This document shows positions 42,470 through 55,648 of a stretch of 64,000 nucleotides of DNA, one piece after another. The position numbers and the translations under genes were made by a program. Origin of the DNA: Protea cynaroides (Eukaryota > Streptophyta > Magnoliopsida > Proteales > Proteaceae); the NCBI GenBank assembly GCA_028583415.1, contig CM053276.1, positions 12,359,774 to 12,423,773 of the forward strand, in the 5' to 3' direction. The notes beneath the pieces were generated by a model. It was given only the letters and a program-made list of their open reading frames with translations, did not search any database and had not been told where the DNA came from. The stretch's first letter is position 1, and each line of letters opens with the position of its first letter.

Positions 42470-43830
42470 TCTCACTGATGATGTGAAAAGAGGAGAGAAG
42501 TGTGGGTTCCACTGATGATGTGGCAATCATATTTGATGTGGCAATCATATTTGATGTGGCAAGAGAGCAGAAGAGAGATAAAGAAGATAGAAGTCATGAG
42601 TGAGGTGGCATACCTCATGGCCAGCCCCATGGCACAACCATAGGCAAGCACAGCCAGCAGCGCCGAGCCACAAGCAGGGCGCAACAGCCAAGGCCGCAAG
42701 CCTTGCAGTAAGCAGCAGGCCAGCAGGCCTCAGCCGCGCAGGTGGGGTGCTTGCATGGGTGCATGTGCACCACTAGTTCGACAAAAGGCCATACCTCTCG
42801 GCCTGTTTTAAAGTCTCAAGGTTTTTTTTTTTAAAAACAACAGTTACAGAGGCCATTAGACAAAATGTCAGGGTCATTTTGGTCAAATCATATTGTGAAA
42901 CAAGCCAAACCAATGGCTTAACATGAAGTTCATCAGGAAAATGCCAATCTGACGGCCAAAAAAATTGTTGGCTACAGTGCATCCCAATTGACACGTCAAG
43001 ATGCTCCCGCAAGGCATCTTATTGGTTATATGCAACTTATATTGGTGATCCGCCTCGCATGAAGGCCTTACATGATTCAGTCAAGCGCACGTACGGAGTG
43101 CGGCAGAGGGGATCCGGATCGAATGGTCAAGAATGAACTCAATCACACATTATGGTATTAAGCCGATCCTATGGCGGAGGAGTAATCTGGCCTTTTTCTC
43201 TCGAATCCAGCGGCTATGATTGAATATTCTTGATCCAGCCAATTGGATCTTGACAACCACACTCTGACCTGTAAGTCGAGGCGTAGATTCCATGTTTTGC
43301 AGTCACAGTGAGGCTGCGGAGCGGATCCGAATCGGATGTCCAGAATTTGGTCTGATCTGTCTAGACGTGATGTATACCAATCTAACAGTAATAAGTAAAT
43401 CCCGCCTTTTTGCAGGGATCCAACGGCCATTGTTCTTGATTTCCTAATTAACGAATGCGGACTCGACACACTCCTGCGTGTCAGCGGGATTGAGGTTACA
43501 GTGTAACACAGGTGCACGACAATACTATAGAAGATGCTTTTTTGAGTAATTTGGTTGGCCGAAACTGTAACGCGGCCATTTGACCTCCAAATCGGACAAT
43601 TCGAATTCCTGCATGCTCTATTTTGAATGCTCTACCATATGAGAAGTAAAAATAACAAAGAACATGAGGTCTGCTATGTTTTGAGGCCGAAAAGCTCTCC
43701 ATGAGGTTGTAGGTTGGTGTTCGAATGTATTGATTCTTTCTACCTACCTCCCATGGATTGTTTGGGACTCCATTGAAGAGTATTGAAGTATCAGAATGGT
43801 GGTGAGCTATTAATGGAGTCTGAAGTGAAG
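42470..43830 (+). repeat. Dispersed repeat, copy 2 (LTR-like)
   Basis: Same repeat as 32690-33950. The start shows two tandem copies of CAATCATATTTGATGTGG (about 42525-42560). The GC-rich middle is rich in CAGCC/GCAAGC words. GTTACAGAGGCCATTAGACA near 42840 and 'aatcccgcctttttgc' near 43397 align to copy 1. No protein is supported. Confidence 0.55.
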
Positions 43831-45750
43831 CAGAAATTGAAATGTAGAGAAAAGAAGAGGGAGAAGGGGTTTTTTTGAGGGTTTAGCCTTTTGTGTAGAG
43901 ATTCAACCATCTATAGGTGCTTGTATCCCACATTGGGAGAGATTGCTCAGAAGATGAAGCAGTGTGACAAGGAGTATGAAGTGGTCTTCAACAACCCAGG
44001 ATGGCAGAAAAATAGGCACTGACAAATTGGTTGTTTCAGGGAGAGATCTTTAGAAAATGTATAGACTTTGACAGAGTGTTGAAGTTCATTCATGGTATTT
44101 CTCACCAAACATTGAGATGCTTGTGGTGAGGGGGAGTTCACTATATATCATATTAGTGCCCTTAGGTGAACTGTAGGATATTGTTATGCAAAGACAAACG
44201 TCATTCAATACCCTTGTGCTGATCACCTAAGAATACAAATAGAGATGGGATTTGGTCACCACGTTGAACTGGCCAGAGTCTCAATTATTTCAATCTCTCT
44301 TACATCTTTCTTCTTCCCATACACTACAAGTCAAGTTCAGCTCGTACCTTTTTGAGTCAAGCACCTTTGCAGCAATATGGAGGTTTTAAATAAAATCCAG
44401 GAGTAAACATATTATTGACTCTACATAGAGTAGTAAGATGAGGTTGAAAAGAATATGATCATGTTTAAATGATGATATCAAGAAGATTAAGTACTGAAAT
44501 GGATGGACAGCAATGAAAAAAGTTAAAAAGAAACACATGAATATTGTTTTAAATTTTAAATGATTGAACTGCAAGAGGTGTAGACCATGGTTTTCAATGA
44601 TCAAATAACATGCCACTGTGAGTTTTTAAGAACTCCGAATAGCAAGGACATCTAAATGCTTAAGTGTTAGGTATTTTGGAAGTTAGGGAAATGAAGGTAG
44701 GTAGATTCTGGCTTATGGACTCAAGAGGCCAGGCCAGGCCAGGCCAGGCCAGCCGCCAGCCTTTAGTTTGAGGTCTGGCCTCCCCCAAGACCTTATTTTT
44801 ATTTGAATCCGAGAGAGATCTTTAAGCAGTTCATAGGGGAAAGTAGTATCTTGGTCCAAAATTCTAAGCGCACGAAATCACTAATCACGGCGATCGCCAT
44901 CAACTCCAGGAACAGAGCACTGGCGATGATGAAACAGAGTAGCGGTGAACCATCATTAGGATAGACAAGAAAGGAAGAAACAGAGAAACTGAAATCGGAA
45001 ATACTATCCGAAATATTACAAACAAAGAAATAAACTGATCAGATACGAAATTGGAAACTAAAACAATTAAAGAAACAATGAGTTAACGATGATGTCAAAG
45101 GTATGGTCACCAGAGCAACGAACAGAAACTTCAACAGAATCAACAGAAATTTCAGATCACTGAGACTAGAAATGAAACTAGAAATGCTTGACAAACTCAG
45201 AGCCCTTCCCTCTTGAAAATGGACATTGGAAGAAGACGTGATCTCTGGAGTCAGTTCCGGCCCACCAAATATTTCAGGTGCTTTTAACCATGATTCTTCT
45301 TTTTTCAAGCTGAGGTGCCTTTGGCAAGAGCATCAAGAAGAAACGGCATGCCTTGGAACGAAGATACTGAACCAGATTGCTCCATGCCATGGAATTTTTC
45401 CTGCATTGGAATTGTTCCTTCTGGATATGGAGTTCTAACTTATTGCCGAAAACCCTTTGTTATGGGAATTGAACACGATGATTTACAGGGGATTTTCCTA
45501 ATTTCTCTCCCCTTTCTAATTTCTATCCATGAACACAAGGATTTGAAAAGGTAATTGGAGTAAATGAAGGGGATGATTTACAGACATTGCATCAAAAAAT
45601 AAAATGAAAAGCTTGCTTACTTGATAAAATCTGCAGATTTTTTGCTGAGTTTATAGGGAATATAACCATACCTGCCATTAAAACCAAAAATTAGTCTATG
45701 ACGTATACTCCTGCAAAAAAAAAAAAAAAAAGGGAATTGATGGGTTTTAC
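43831..45750. other. Non-coding region
   Basis: AT-rich spacer with a short CCAGG tandem at 44730-44752. Weak frames at 45039-45554 show no domain. The segment near 45535-45575 repeats sequence at about 40910-40950. Confidence 0.4.
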
Positions 45751-45905
45751 GGTCTGGAAACGTCAACGGGAGTGTTGTCTGCCGGAACATCGGACATGTC
45801 CCAGAGCCCTTCCGGCAATGAGATGCGTTTATCCAGTTCTTCATTGATAATCGGAGAGAAGACAAGATCAGGGTCGGGTATCGGAGGTAGCGCTCCATTC
45901 TTTTT
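45751..45905 (-). other. Possible exon of an unidentified gene
   Basis: On the minus strand an open stretch reads NGALPPIPDPDLVFSPIINE then LDKRISLPEGLWDMSDVPAD and NTPVDVSRP, and ends at a donor-like ACC|GTAAAA (45751/45750). The peptide is acidic and proline-rich and looks constrained rather than random, but I do not recognise it. No flanking exon was found. Confidence 0.3.
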
Positions 45906-46394
45906 CTTTTGATGCTATGTGGTGCTACTGCCTTCTTCTTGGAGAGAACAAAGCTACAAGACGCAGTAGGTAGTTTAGAATCATGAATGGTTCACTCCCT
46001 TGCTCTTTTATGCTTCATTTGAAAGCCCCGATTTTCGTCCTTCCCTTCCCATTGCTTTGCGATTGGGATAAAAGCTTTTTATTATTATTATTATTATATT
46101 TGACTGGATAGTTAGTGTCTTGCCTTCCCTTTTATCTTTGATTCGTAAGCGACAGGGCTCTTGTTCCTTCCGCAGCACTCGCCATATGCAGTGCAATTGG
46201 TAGTTTGAAGGTATGCATGCATACTTGTCATCCCTTCTTATACTATTATATTTTATTGGGAAGCGAGCTTGGGTGGTTGCAAGGAAAAGGGAAATAGTAT
46301 TCAAGCAACATCTTCTTCTCCTATTCATTGATGGCAAATTGTTCCAAAAAACACTTCGAAAATTATTTGAACCTCTCGGACTCTTTCTAGGACA

Positions 46395-47364
46395 AAGGAA
46401 TTTCTTTGGAGGAGTTGTGCAGGTGGTTTGGGTGTTTGTGAAGCATTAAATCATTGAAATATTAGAGTTGATAAAATCTGTGGAAGATGTTATAGTGCTG
46501 ATGAAACTGTTGAGTATGCTTTATTGCATTGTCCTTTTGCAAGGGTAGCTTGGTTGGGCTCTTCCATGGCTCTTTTTATCCCCACAATCTACTGATGTGA
46601 AAGTATATGACTGGCTTTTACACATCTCTACTTATGGTAATCTTTCAAAATCCCAGCGACTACAAGTTTTATCATTTACTTCTTTTATGTGTAGGTATTT
46701 GTGGAAGGATAGAAATGCTATATACTTTGAAAACCTTAAATCTTCTCCCATGGATGTGGTGGTGTGTGGAGAGAGTTTGGAGAGAATTCTACTCAACTGT
46801 GGTTCAAAATAGTAATCTGTCTTATGATTCCTAACAATGGAACTTTATCTGATTCTGGAAGTTCTTCAGGGAATTCTTCTTGGACAGCACCTCCCATGCA
46901 CTGGTTAGGTGAAGCTTAATACTGATGTTGCTGTTAGTAATAATGGTCATGGAGGCATCGGATTTTTTGTTAGAAACTCTGGTGGCATTCCTATATTAGC
47001 TGTGTCTAAAGCTTGTTATTTTCCAACAGTGGCTCAAGCATTGCAAGAGGGTCAAACTCATATATTGGTTGAATCAGATTGCTTGACGGTCATTGATGCA
47101 TTGATAGGAAGGAGCAAGGTTACTGATCATTTTGTCACTTGTGTTGTTAGGGATATTGTTCATATGTCTAATATAGGGGTTCATGTATCATTTTGTTATG
47201 TTTCAAGGGGAGCTAATAGTCTACCACATTCCCTTGTTAGGAGGGTTCTAGTCGTTATAGGGGAGATTAGATGGCCTGTGTCCACTCCGTGGTTATCGAA
47301 AAACTTCTGTGTAGATACTGTGGTTGTCCCTTTTGTTATTCATCATTTTTGTTGTCATTACTAA
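46395..47364 (+). pseudogene. LINE 3' end: zinc-binding RT tail and RNase H
   Basis: A 3' fragment of a plant non-LTR (L1-like) retrotransposon. The first part reads FLWRSCAGGLGVCEAL, a TGA at about 46452, then NIRVDKICGRCYSADETVEY and ALLHCPFARVAWLG, the zf-RVT domain that follows plant LINE reverse transcriptases. After frameshifts a linker continues (46597-46812). The RNase H domain then reads KLNTDVAVSNNGHGGIGFFV, ILVESDCLTVIDAL and SFCYVSRGANSLPHSL, with the first Asp and ESD motif present. The RT and endonuclease are absent, consistent with 5' truncation on insertion. There is no clean poly-A tail; a tandem-repeat unit begins at the 3' end. Confidence 0.85.
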
Positions 47365-47470
47365 TTAAGGAAGAACAATCTCCCTTTTGTTATTCATTAG
47401 TAACTAAGAAAGTTCTCTTCGAATTTCAAAGACTTGAATCCAAAAGGAACAAATTCCACTTTCATTAGTT
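47341..47470. repeat. ~100-bp repeat unit shared with 54605-54880
   Basis: Contains ACTAATTAAGGAAGAACAAT, CTCCCTTTTGTTATTCATTA and ACTTGAATCCAAAAGG. The same words occur in tandem at 54605-54880. Confidence 0.7.
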
Positions 47471-47759
47471 TGTGTAACTTCTGTCAAAAAAATGGTAGTT
47501 TTGTATAGTAAACCAATTGTCAAGGAGGTGTTGAGTAAATTTCTCTATAAAAAATCAACATTGAATCGAATTGATAATAACTGACAATTTCCAAAATTCA
47601 CTTGGTTTTAAAGAGGAACATAATAGATTATTATATTCCCAAAATTTTAATGCCTTTCCAGAATCTCTTCCTGCATTTTTTTTCCCTTTTTAAATTTATG
47701 GATGGATCATTTTGCTTAGTCATGTGAGCATCTGCAATTAGCATAATTCTGATCATACA

Positions 47760-48690
47760 TATTTATTCAAAGATACTAGGTGAGCTTTCTACTAATTATC
47801 CCTTTCAGGTTGGCTAAATGTAACAAAAGTGTAACATTTAAAATTGTAACAACCCAATGAGTGCGTATTAAAGAGAATCATCATGAGAACTTCAATGTAT
47901 ATGGATTGTTTTGATATTTTATTTGGGACTGATGCATATCTAGCAGTGACAATACCCTCGTTACAAGATTAAATGTAACAAGGTTTTATTATAAGTAGAA
48001 TTTCCTATCCTTTTTCTGCCCTTTGTAAAGCTATGGAATGAAAACAAAAACTTTTCTTTTAACACCTCCTAGTGGGCATTCATTATGAATAGGGGTGTCA
48101 AAATTAAACCATTAAGGAAAATCGAAACTAAAAGTGATGAGAATCAAACCATTATATAAAAATAAAAATTATATATAAAAGGCAATAATTAGTATGGTAT
48201 TTGGTTTGATTTATAGTATAATACAGAAGGCAAAATGGTTTCAAACCAAATCGATCAAAGGTTTCAAGATTTGTAATTCAGAGAGGAAAAACCCACCAAA
48301 AGTTTCAGAATTTTAAGCCAGCTCTGAAGCAGCATTATGTTGTGTTCCTTCGACTCCTTGGTATGAATTCTACAAACAATTTGGTTGTTCTCCAATTTAT
48401 AAAGACAAAAATCATCAGATTTCAATGATTTGAGTTGCATCGATTATGTAACTGAGAAGAAATCGATCAATGAAGCCCTTAAAAAACCTTTGAGAAACCC
48501 CATTTTTCCTCTATTATATGAACCCGAATAATCAAAATCAGGGGGCAGAACAGGACCGATGCGTTGTACCCTTTCCCTTCATTTGAAAGGATAGCCAAAT
48601 AGATTTCAGTGAGGGTTCATTGTATAAAAATGGAGAGCTGGAAGATTACTCTTTAAGAAATTGGCGGATAAAAAGCAGAGGAAAAGTCCA
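47760..48690 (+). repeat. Local duplication, copy 1
   Basis: Aligns in the same orientation with 57060-58300. It shares the blocks 'gtaacaacccaatga', 'gtgacaataccctcgttaca', 'gccctttgtaaagctatggaa', 'caaatcgatcaaaggttt', 'tttgagaaaccccatttttc' and 'ggaccgatgcgttg'. Copy 2 has extra inserted sequence at 57590-57740. No coding capacity seen. Confidence 0.8.
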
Positions 48691-49166
48691 AAGAATCAAT
48701 CTTTGAATCAAACATCAATTCTTGTCCTGTCAATTTGCAGCGAATAAATAAAACTTGGTAGCTTCAACTTCTAAATGTCAAAGATCTTGTAAAGTTTGGC
48801 ATTTCTAGCTATACATAGTGTCCCCCCTTCTTTAAGGTGGGTACAGACAGTAGCATCATTGTGGATCCCTTTGCGACACCACTGTCCCCACCAAAAGCTC
48901 ACTATTCTCAATTTATTTCGGGGCTTCAAATGTAGGGATTGATACTTAGAATAGATTCCTAAAATCGATCGGCTTATATGTTTTAAAATAGTTTTATATG
49001 GTTCCTCCCTATTCCTTCTATGTTGTAGGGTTGAAACCAAGAAATGATTGTAAGTTTCCTGGTGTTTCCTCATGGACACCATCTGAAGTGTTTCTATGAG
49101 TCCTCGAAATAGGATGATGACGGAAAGAATTTTTAGCCAAACATTAATTGATCGTGTAATGGTAGA

Positions 49167-49168
<2 letters not shown>
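48691..49168. other. Non-coding region
   Basis: AT-rich. The minus frame 48771-49235 runs into the microsatellite and shows no domain. Confidence 0.4.

Positions 49169-49204
<36 letters not shown>
49169..49204. repeat. (AT)n microsatellite
   Basis: About 18 AT units. Confidence 0.95.
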
Positions 49205-49206
<2 letters not shown>

Positions 49207-49339
49207 GTCCACGATGCATTGCCACCCGAAATCAAGATATCGAGGCTGGACTTGTCAATCGATTCCTAACCTTTCGAGTACAGCCAATATATATTCGAAC
49301 CCCCTTTACTTGCAGGAGTCCATCTTGGATCTGTCAATT

Positions 49340-49565
49340 ATGTTATGGTCGGAGTCTCTGCCTGAGTTTGGGCGGGAGAGTTGACGTGGATGGATGGCCT
49401 CCACCTGACTCTCGGGTGGATCTAAATCCTCCATCCGAGCCGACACCCCTGTCGATTCAGCTTGCCGGCTCCAGTGTCGACTCTGATGGAGGGCTCGGAT
49501 CCACCCGAGAGCCAGGTGGCAGCCATCTATCCGGGCCGCCAACTCTCCCACCCAAACTCAGGTAG
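49340..49565. mobile_element. Foldback MITE, second subfamily
   Basis: Long inverted arms start CTCTGCCTGAGTTTGGGCGG and end CCCACCCAAACTCAGGTAG. The centre carries GAGCCGACACCCCTGTCG and GCTTGCCGGCT, reminiscent of the loop of the 31662 family, so the two may be related. Apparent frames across it on both strands are by-products of the inverted repeat. Confidence 0.75.
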
Positions 49566-51008
49566 GAGAGAATTTCTATACCAAATATTTAGTTTCCAAA
49601 CTGACGATTCTGAACGCATCACTTGTGATGAATGTGCTTGGGTATTTTTTTATTATTTTATTTTGATATTTTATCTGGTTGTATTGGAAAACTTAAAAGA
49701 GTGTCAATTTTTGGTGCGCATGATCTTGTCCCTTGAATTGGATCGATCGAACTATTTACTAAATATGTCAGGTTTAGGTCTAAATCAATTATTAAGTAGG
49801 TATTCAAAGTACAAGGTGTAGTCCAATAATCACCCATCAATTATGGATCAAACCCAACACTGATCGATTTAAGAACCACAATGTTACTTAAAACCCTAAA
49901 TATCGATCATTTCTCCCTCTTCATTTTAGTTCTTTCACTTTGTTCATTTTTCTATCTCCCCTCACTCTGCCGATCCTTTCCACAATGCGAAGGCTACAAT
50001 CACTCCCTCTTCTTTTTCATCTTAGATTGTTAACATTTGTCACACCGCAATTGCTCCCTCTTCATTTTCATTTTGATGTTTTAGCACTTGCCATTTAACA
50101 TTGATTTATTTACACTTACATGTAGCTCTGCCTCCCTGTAAACTCATTTTCTTGGCTCCTATTACTTTGGTGCTTGAAAGCTCCCATTGCATTTATCAAT
50201 CTTCTTTATTTTATTTTATGATATCTTATATTGTGGTCCAAGAGATCGAATCTATGTTACCAATTGCATGTGGGGCTTGTTAAATTCACTGCTAATATCT
50301 TAATATAAACCCATCCTCTATTTACAAGGTAGGGGCTTTTTCTTGAAAGTAAAAATTGGATCACGACATTTGTTGATTTGATTTATCTGATTTCTTATAA
50401 ACTCAAGGATTGAATGTTACATTTCAGTAATTCAAATTATGTTTTATTGTATAGAGCATGTTGATTTGCATCATTGCAATTCGTTTATAAATCGATTAGG
50501 GACTGAGATTGATCAGACAAAATGTAAACGTGTCCATGTCTCGCATATGAGGATCGATTAATTAAATATGCATGTCGCTCACGATGCAAGGTATTGAATT
50601 GGTAATGACAAATTAAGTCCGATGATTGATTGACAACTCTACCAAAAATGACAATAAAATGTAAAAGAAGATAAAAAAAAATCAAATGAAATAAACAACA
50701 CCCAAAACACAAAGAGGTTTAACAAAACATAGAGAGGGATAATCATGTGGTTTCAGGATCCACTTTAGCTCATTTAGAGGTTAGTTCGGGTTGAATTATG
50801 AGGATTGCATATTCTCGCACAAGCAAGCACTAAGATTCGAAAACGTTCTATCCTATTGACACCGGGTGGTGTCCACGGCTTACTAACATCGATTCTTTTT
50901 TATGAATAGTTTTTTAAAGTATTATTGACATTTGGATTAAAAGGATTTAGGTTTCGCATTGAATTAATCAAACGAACACCAATGTGCAATGTCAATGAAA
51001 TTTGACAC
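49566..51008. other. AT-rich non-coding region
   Basis: No gene, RNA or repeat recognised. Short frames are chance. Confidence 0.45.
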
Positions 51009-51020
51009 CAGAATGATGAT

Positions 51021-51250
51021 GGATCTGCATCCAGTCCTCCCAGTGGTTTTGGGAGGACAGTGGCAACCTGTCCTAGATGGTCGCCACATGGCTCTCAGTA
51101 AATCCGAGACCCACGTTCGAGTCGACACCCAGCCGACAGGGGTTATCGGCTCAGACGTGGGTCTCGAATTCAACCGAGAGCTACGTGGCAGCCATCCAAG
51201 ATAAGTTGCCGCATCCTCCTAGAATCACTGAGAAGAGACGATGTGCATCC
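51021..51250. mobile_element. Foldback MITE, copy C
   Basis: Same family and orientation as 31662-31905. It is flanked by the 12-bp direct repeat CAGAATGATGAT (51009-51020 and 51251-51262), which must include a target duplication of about 9 bp. Arms are slightly more diverged than in copies A and B. Confidence 0.9.
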
Positions 51251-51262
51251 CAGAATGATGAT

Positions 51263-54200
51263 ACAAAGAAAAATCCATTTTAAGATGCATTAAAATTTTA
51301 GAATATTCTTACTTTTTTTTTTAGGCACTTGATTCACGTCAACATGAGAAACATCACCACATAGCAGGTAGGTGTGGGCATGATTTTATATGTTTCCTTA
51401 AAAGCCTTTACCACAAAAAATATTCCTTAAACGTTATTCTTTATGGAAGAGTGAAGGTACTGGAATAGTGAAGTAACAACATTGTTCATACAACCCTCTG
51501 ATTAATTGTTGAGATCGTGGTCAAATAATTGTGTCAATTTGGTTGCGAAACTAGAACTGACTTAAAATTGAATCGCTAAAATCCGTATCAAAATTGTCGT
51601 GACTAAATGAAATAGTTTTGGGAGTTATTTTTTGGAATGAAAACTAATCGAACCACCACGATGGTTCTGGGGACAGGTTTCAAACTGTTCAAGAACACTA
51701 TTTAAGAACCGATTAAAATTGGAACCATCCAAAACTATTTAAATGTGGGTTGTTAACAATGATGATGGCTATGAAAGATGTTCAATGGAATGATTTGAAG
51801 TTTTATTTGATGTAGGTGCGGTTCGGGATCACTAGTGTTGGTCTTTTAAATGTATTAGATATTTAAATTCAAGTCATTGTCGTGTAGATTTAAAATCATA
51901 CTTATGAAGAAAAGACACAATAATTTGATGAATTAGATTTCAGAAATTAAAAGTTATAATATTAATCATGTTTTGATTCATGATAGACTTATTCCTGAAA
52001 TTTTCTAGTTTTATGTAAATATTTGTTTGTTATAAATCTTTCTTAGAATTAATGACTCAAAATTTTTCAATAACACATAAGATGTAGGATTTTAAGTGTC
52101 CAGCGGACCATCATATTTTTGTAAGGTCTTTTCTAGCCAATTGAGTGTCAAGGCCGATTTGACAACGATTCCCTTTTGTGCATCATCATTGGGCTATCAT
52201 TATTAAATAAGACGTAAGTCTAATTTTGAGACCATTTAATAAATAGAATGAATTTAAAAATATTGTTTTTGAGATCGAAACGGATTAAAAACTGTCCAAT
52301 TAATCAAAAGCATCTCAATTGGAACTTACATATCGAATAATACTTTAAACAAATTTGAAACATGAGGGATATAAAACAGAAGCTTTGAAGCATCTCTGAT
52401 ATTAGGATCTGTTGGGGCCATTACACACTTGCTTCATGACTTCTAATCAAATTTCCGGCCTTAATATTCATAGAAATTTACAATCAGAAAACGATAAATG
52501 CATATTAAAAACTGATGACTAATCTGAACAACCTCCAACTAAAAATGAAAGAACAAATATTAACCTATTCTTAAAGGTCTACCTTAAGCAAGTTACAACT
52601 TCTTCAATTCACCATCAAATGCCACCGAAACATGCATCTGCATGAAATTACTAATTCCGACACAATAAAAAAATAGAGAAAGCTTGGAAACTTTCCAATT
52701 TTTTTTCCTTCCCAGTTTTCCATGTTGTAATTATAAGTTCAAAGATGATTTGCACATATTTTGAGGTGAGCGACTCATCATACCAATTGTTGATATGGGC
52801 CCGAAAGATATTCTACATGCTCAAATAATCATAGTCGCAGAAACTCACAAGTCAATAAAGTTGCCTTTGACCGGCATAGCAGCGATGTAAATTCTTGGGT
52901 ATTTTCGTGTTGTGATTTATAAGTTCAAACTTTAGAGTAAGATTGGGATGGGAAGAAATGATCAAATAAGTAATATTTTTTGAATAAGGAATCAAGTATC
53001 GTGTATTGGTATTATATTGATCAATTGAAAATAAGAGACATATCATATCGTATCGTGGATAAAGTGGATATGTATGAATACGCATAGATACATGACAAGA
53101 TATGTACAAAAATGATTAAAGAACATACAAAACATAATTTTAAATCATAAAAACACTATAATTAGTAATATTAAGAAAGAAAATATTTTTTCACATCATT
53201 GATACATATGATTATAGGATAGGATACGCACAGAAATGATTAAGGATCATACAGAACATATTTTTAAAGTATAAAAATATAATATATCTATAATTAACAA
53301 CATTAAGAATTAGACATGGGTTAATATAAAATGTCAAACATATTTACTAGTTGAACCACTTGAGAATAAAAACTCAATAAAATCAACTGTTGAAAAGTGA
53401 GATAGATGGAATAAGATTCTTATAAGAAAATGAAAAGTACAGTCTTTTATTTTCATTTCCACTACATAAACAGTTTTATCACAGGCATTGCTTTCTGCAG
53501 AGTCTCACTGAATGCATTACAAGAGATTTTGCTCTATTTTTCATGTCCTCAAACACTATATTTCAAGATGGTCTCCTTATAAATCATATCTTTTTCATTG
53601 ACCAACCGTTTTGACACTCTCATCCACATAGAAAAAAAACGCACAATCTATAATAAATAGAGAATTTTCAAAACACAAAAATAAACATCAGGCCCAAAAA
53701 CAAAGAAATAGATATGGATTAAAACAAAGATCTTTGAGAAAAAAAAAAAAAAAACAACGAAGACAAGTTCCTAGCCATATTCTATTTAAGAGAAACAGAA
53801 AAAAAATCAGAAAAGAAAATAACAAGAACGGAAGAAAAAGAAATAAAAAATTAATATTATCTAATTTATATTTATATTTTTTAGACTAGAAATAAAAATA
53901 AAAAAATAAAAAAATTATATCTAAGAAGCAAAAATGGCAAATCAGTGTTCTACACATCTTATATAAATAGTAGAAGAGGAAATGATTAATTTTTGAGAAA
54001 AAAAATTTGAAATTTCTCAAATCAAATCTCAAATCAGTGTTTAAATCCATGTATGTAACATGCATTCATCAAATAGGACCATTGTTCATTGATTCATGAG
54101 AAGAAGCAATACAAAATAGATTTATTTTGAAAAAAAAAATTTTGAAACTCATATATTTGTTGTATTCCACCTTTGGAGTTTGAAGAGATGATTTCATGTT

Positions 54201-54516
54201 TTAATCTTCACAAAAATCAAGTTTGATGCTACCTTCCTGGTCGTTTTAGGACTAAAAATCAAAGTCCTAAGGTTTTTTAAAAGAAAATCAAGTTGCAGAA
54301 AAGTATTCAAGCTGAAATGGTTGTCGACTTTTGAAAAAAAAAAACGTTGTTCTGAGTAGAATCGATGCTGCTTGATACTAAAAGGGTATATCGACTAGTA
54401 TCAAACTAATACGGTTCAATACTAGTTTTGGACCCATTGGTGCTACAGACAGTTTTGACAACAGTTGATGGACCCATTGATGTTACAAATAGTTTTGGTA
54501 GCCGTTGTTGTCACTC

Positions 54517-54519
<3 letters not shown>
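51263..54519. other. AT-rich intergenic DNA
   Basis: Over 3 kb without a supportable gene. There are poly-A runs near 53630-53900 and a pair of similar blocks at about 53090-53160 and 53220-53290 (ATGATTAAAGAACATACAAA versus ATGATTAAGGATCATACAGA), a short degenerate duplication. Confidence 0.45.

Positions 54520-54603
<84 letters not shown>
54520..54603. repeat. (TA)n microsatellite
   Basis: About 42 TA units. The Ile-Tyr frames on both strands are artefacts. Confidence 0.95.
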
Positions 54604-54604
<1 letters not shown>

Positions 54605-54605
<1 letters not shown>

Positions 54606-54880
54606 AGTAAATTAACAATCTTCCTTTTGTTATTAATTAGTAACGATGAAAGAACTCTCTGAAACTCAATACTTGAACCCAAAAGGGACAATCCCCATTT
54701 TCATCCTTTTTGTTAATTTAGAAAGAACAATCTCCCTTTTGTTATTCATTAGTAACTAATGAAAGAATTACTTGAATATCAAGACTTGAACCTAAAAGAA
54801 ACAATCTCCATTTTCATCATTGTTGCAATTCATTACTAATTAAGAAAGAACAATCTACATTTCAGTTATTGATTAAACTA
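54605..54880. repeat. ~105-bp tandem repeat, 2-3 units
   Basis: Units contain AACAATCTCCCTTTTGTTAT then TTAGTAAC, GAAAGAA, ACTTGAACC and CCATTTTCATC, starting near 54614, 54726 and 54850 (last unit partial). The same unit is present once at 47341-47470 at the end of the LINE fragment. Confidence 0.75.
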
Positions 54881-55640
54881 TAATTTATAACTTAAAACTT
54901 TAGATTAAGTAATTTTAAATTAGATTTGGACTAAGCTAGGGTTCTTTTTGATATATATTATAGAACTAATTAAATAATACATTATGACATATGTAGTCAC
55001 TTGGTAAGATTTATGATACTTATTTATATTTAAAATAATTTGATGTAATCTAAAATCTACAAACAGATTAGAAGGTATTTATCATTATTGTGATAAACTA
55101 TTATTACTTCTTTATGTCTAATGGTATTGAACAATTATTATTTATGATTCATAATTTAATTTCATAAATAATTTATCATAAATAATTCATAAACATAATA
55201 TACACTATACCAAAGAGAGCATAGACTATACCATATGGCTCTCTAGTCATGTATTAATTTTCTTCTTCAAGATCAAAGGAAAATTGAATTCATGTCTTGT
55301 CAATGAGATTAGTGGATACCAAGTGAGCTATCCCTTTGGTAGTGTTTGGGTGCAAGGGGAATTGAAACAAAGGGAAGGAAAAGTTAATATTTAAATATAG
55401 AATGATTTAAAATTAATTACATAGCAATGTGATAGTATATATTGTAATCATTACAAAAATTTTCTTTTCAAGTTAAAAATTTTCACTTTTATTCCCTTCA
55501 ATTCCCCTGGCAACCAAACATAACCTTTGGGGTTTGACACCACTAATAATTGTTTTGACTCTATTTATGTTATCTCACTGATGTTTGTGGTCAAGCCAAA
55601 ATAAATAGTCTAAAATTCAGTTTTGATTCGCATCTATATC
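54881..55640. other. AT-rich non-coding region
   Basis: Nothing recognised; the left flank of the hAT MITE. Confidence 0.45.
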
Positions 55641-55648
55641 CGTTTAGT

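Noticed and set aside
49203..49565. Overlapping frames on both strands with similar peptides
   Set aside because: Explained by the inverted-repeat structure of a foldback MITE; also true at 31518-31858, 35245-35580 and 50964-51283.
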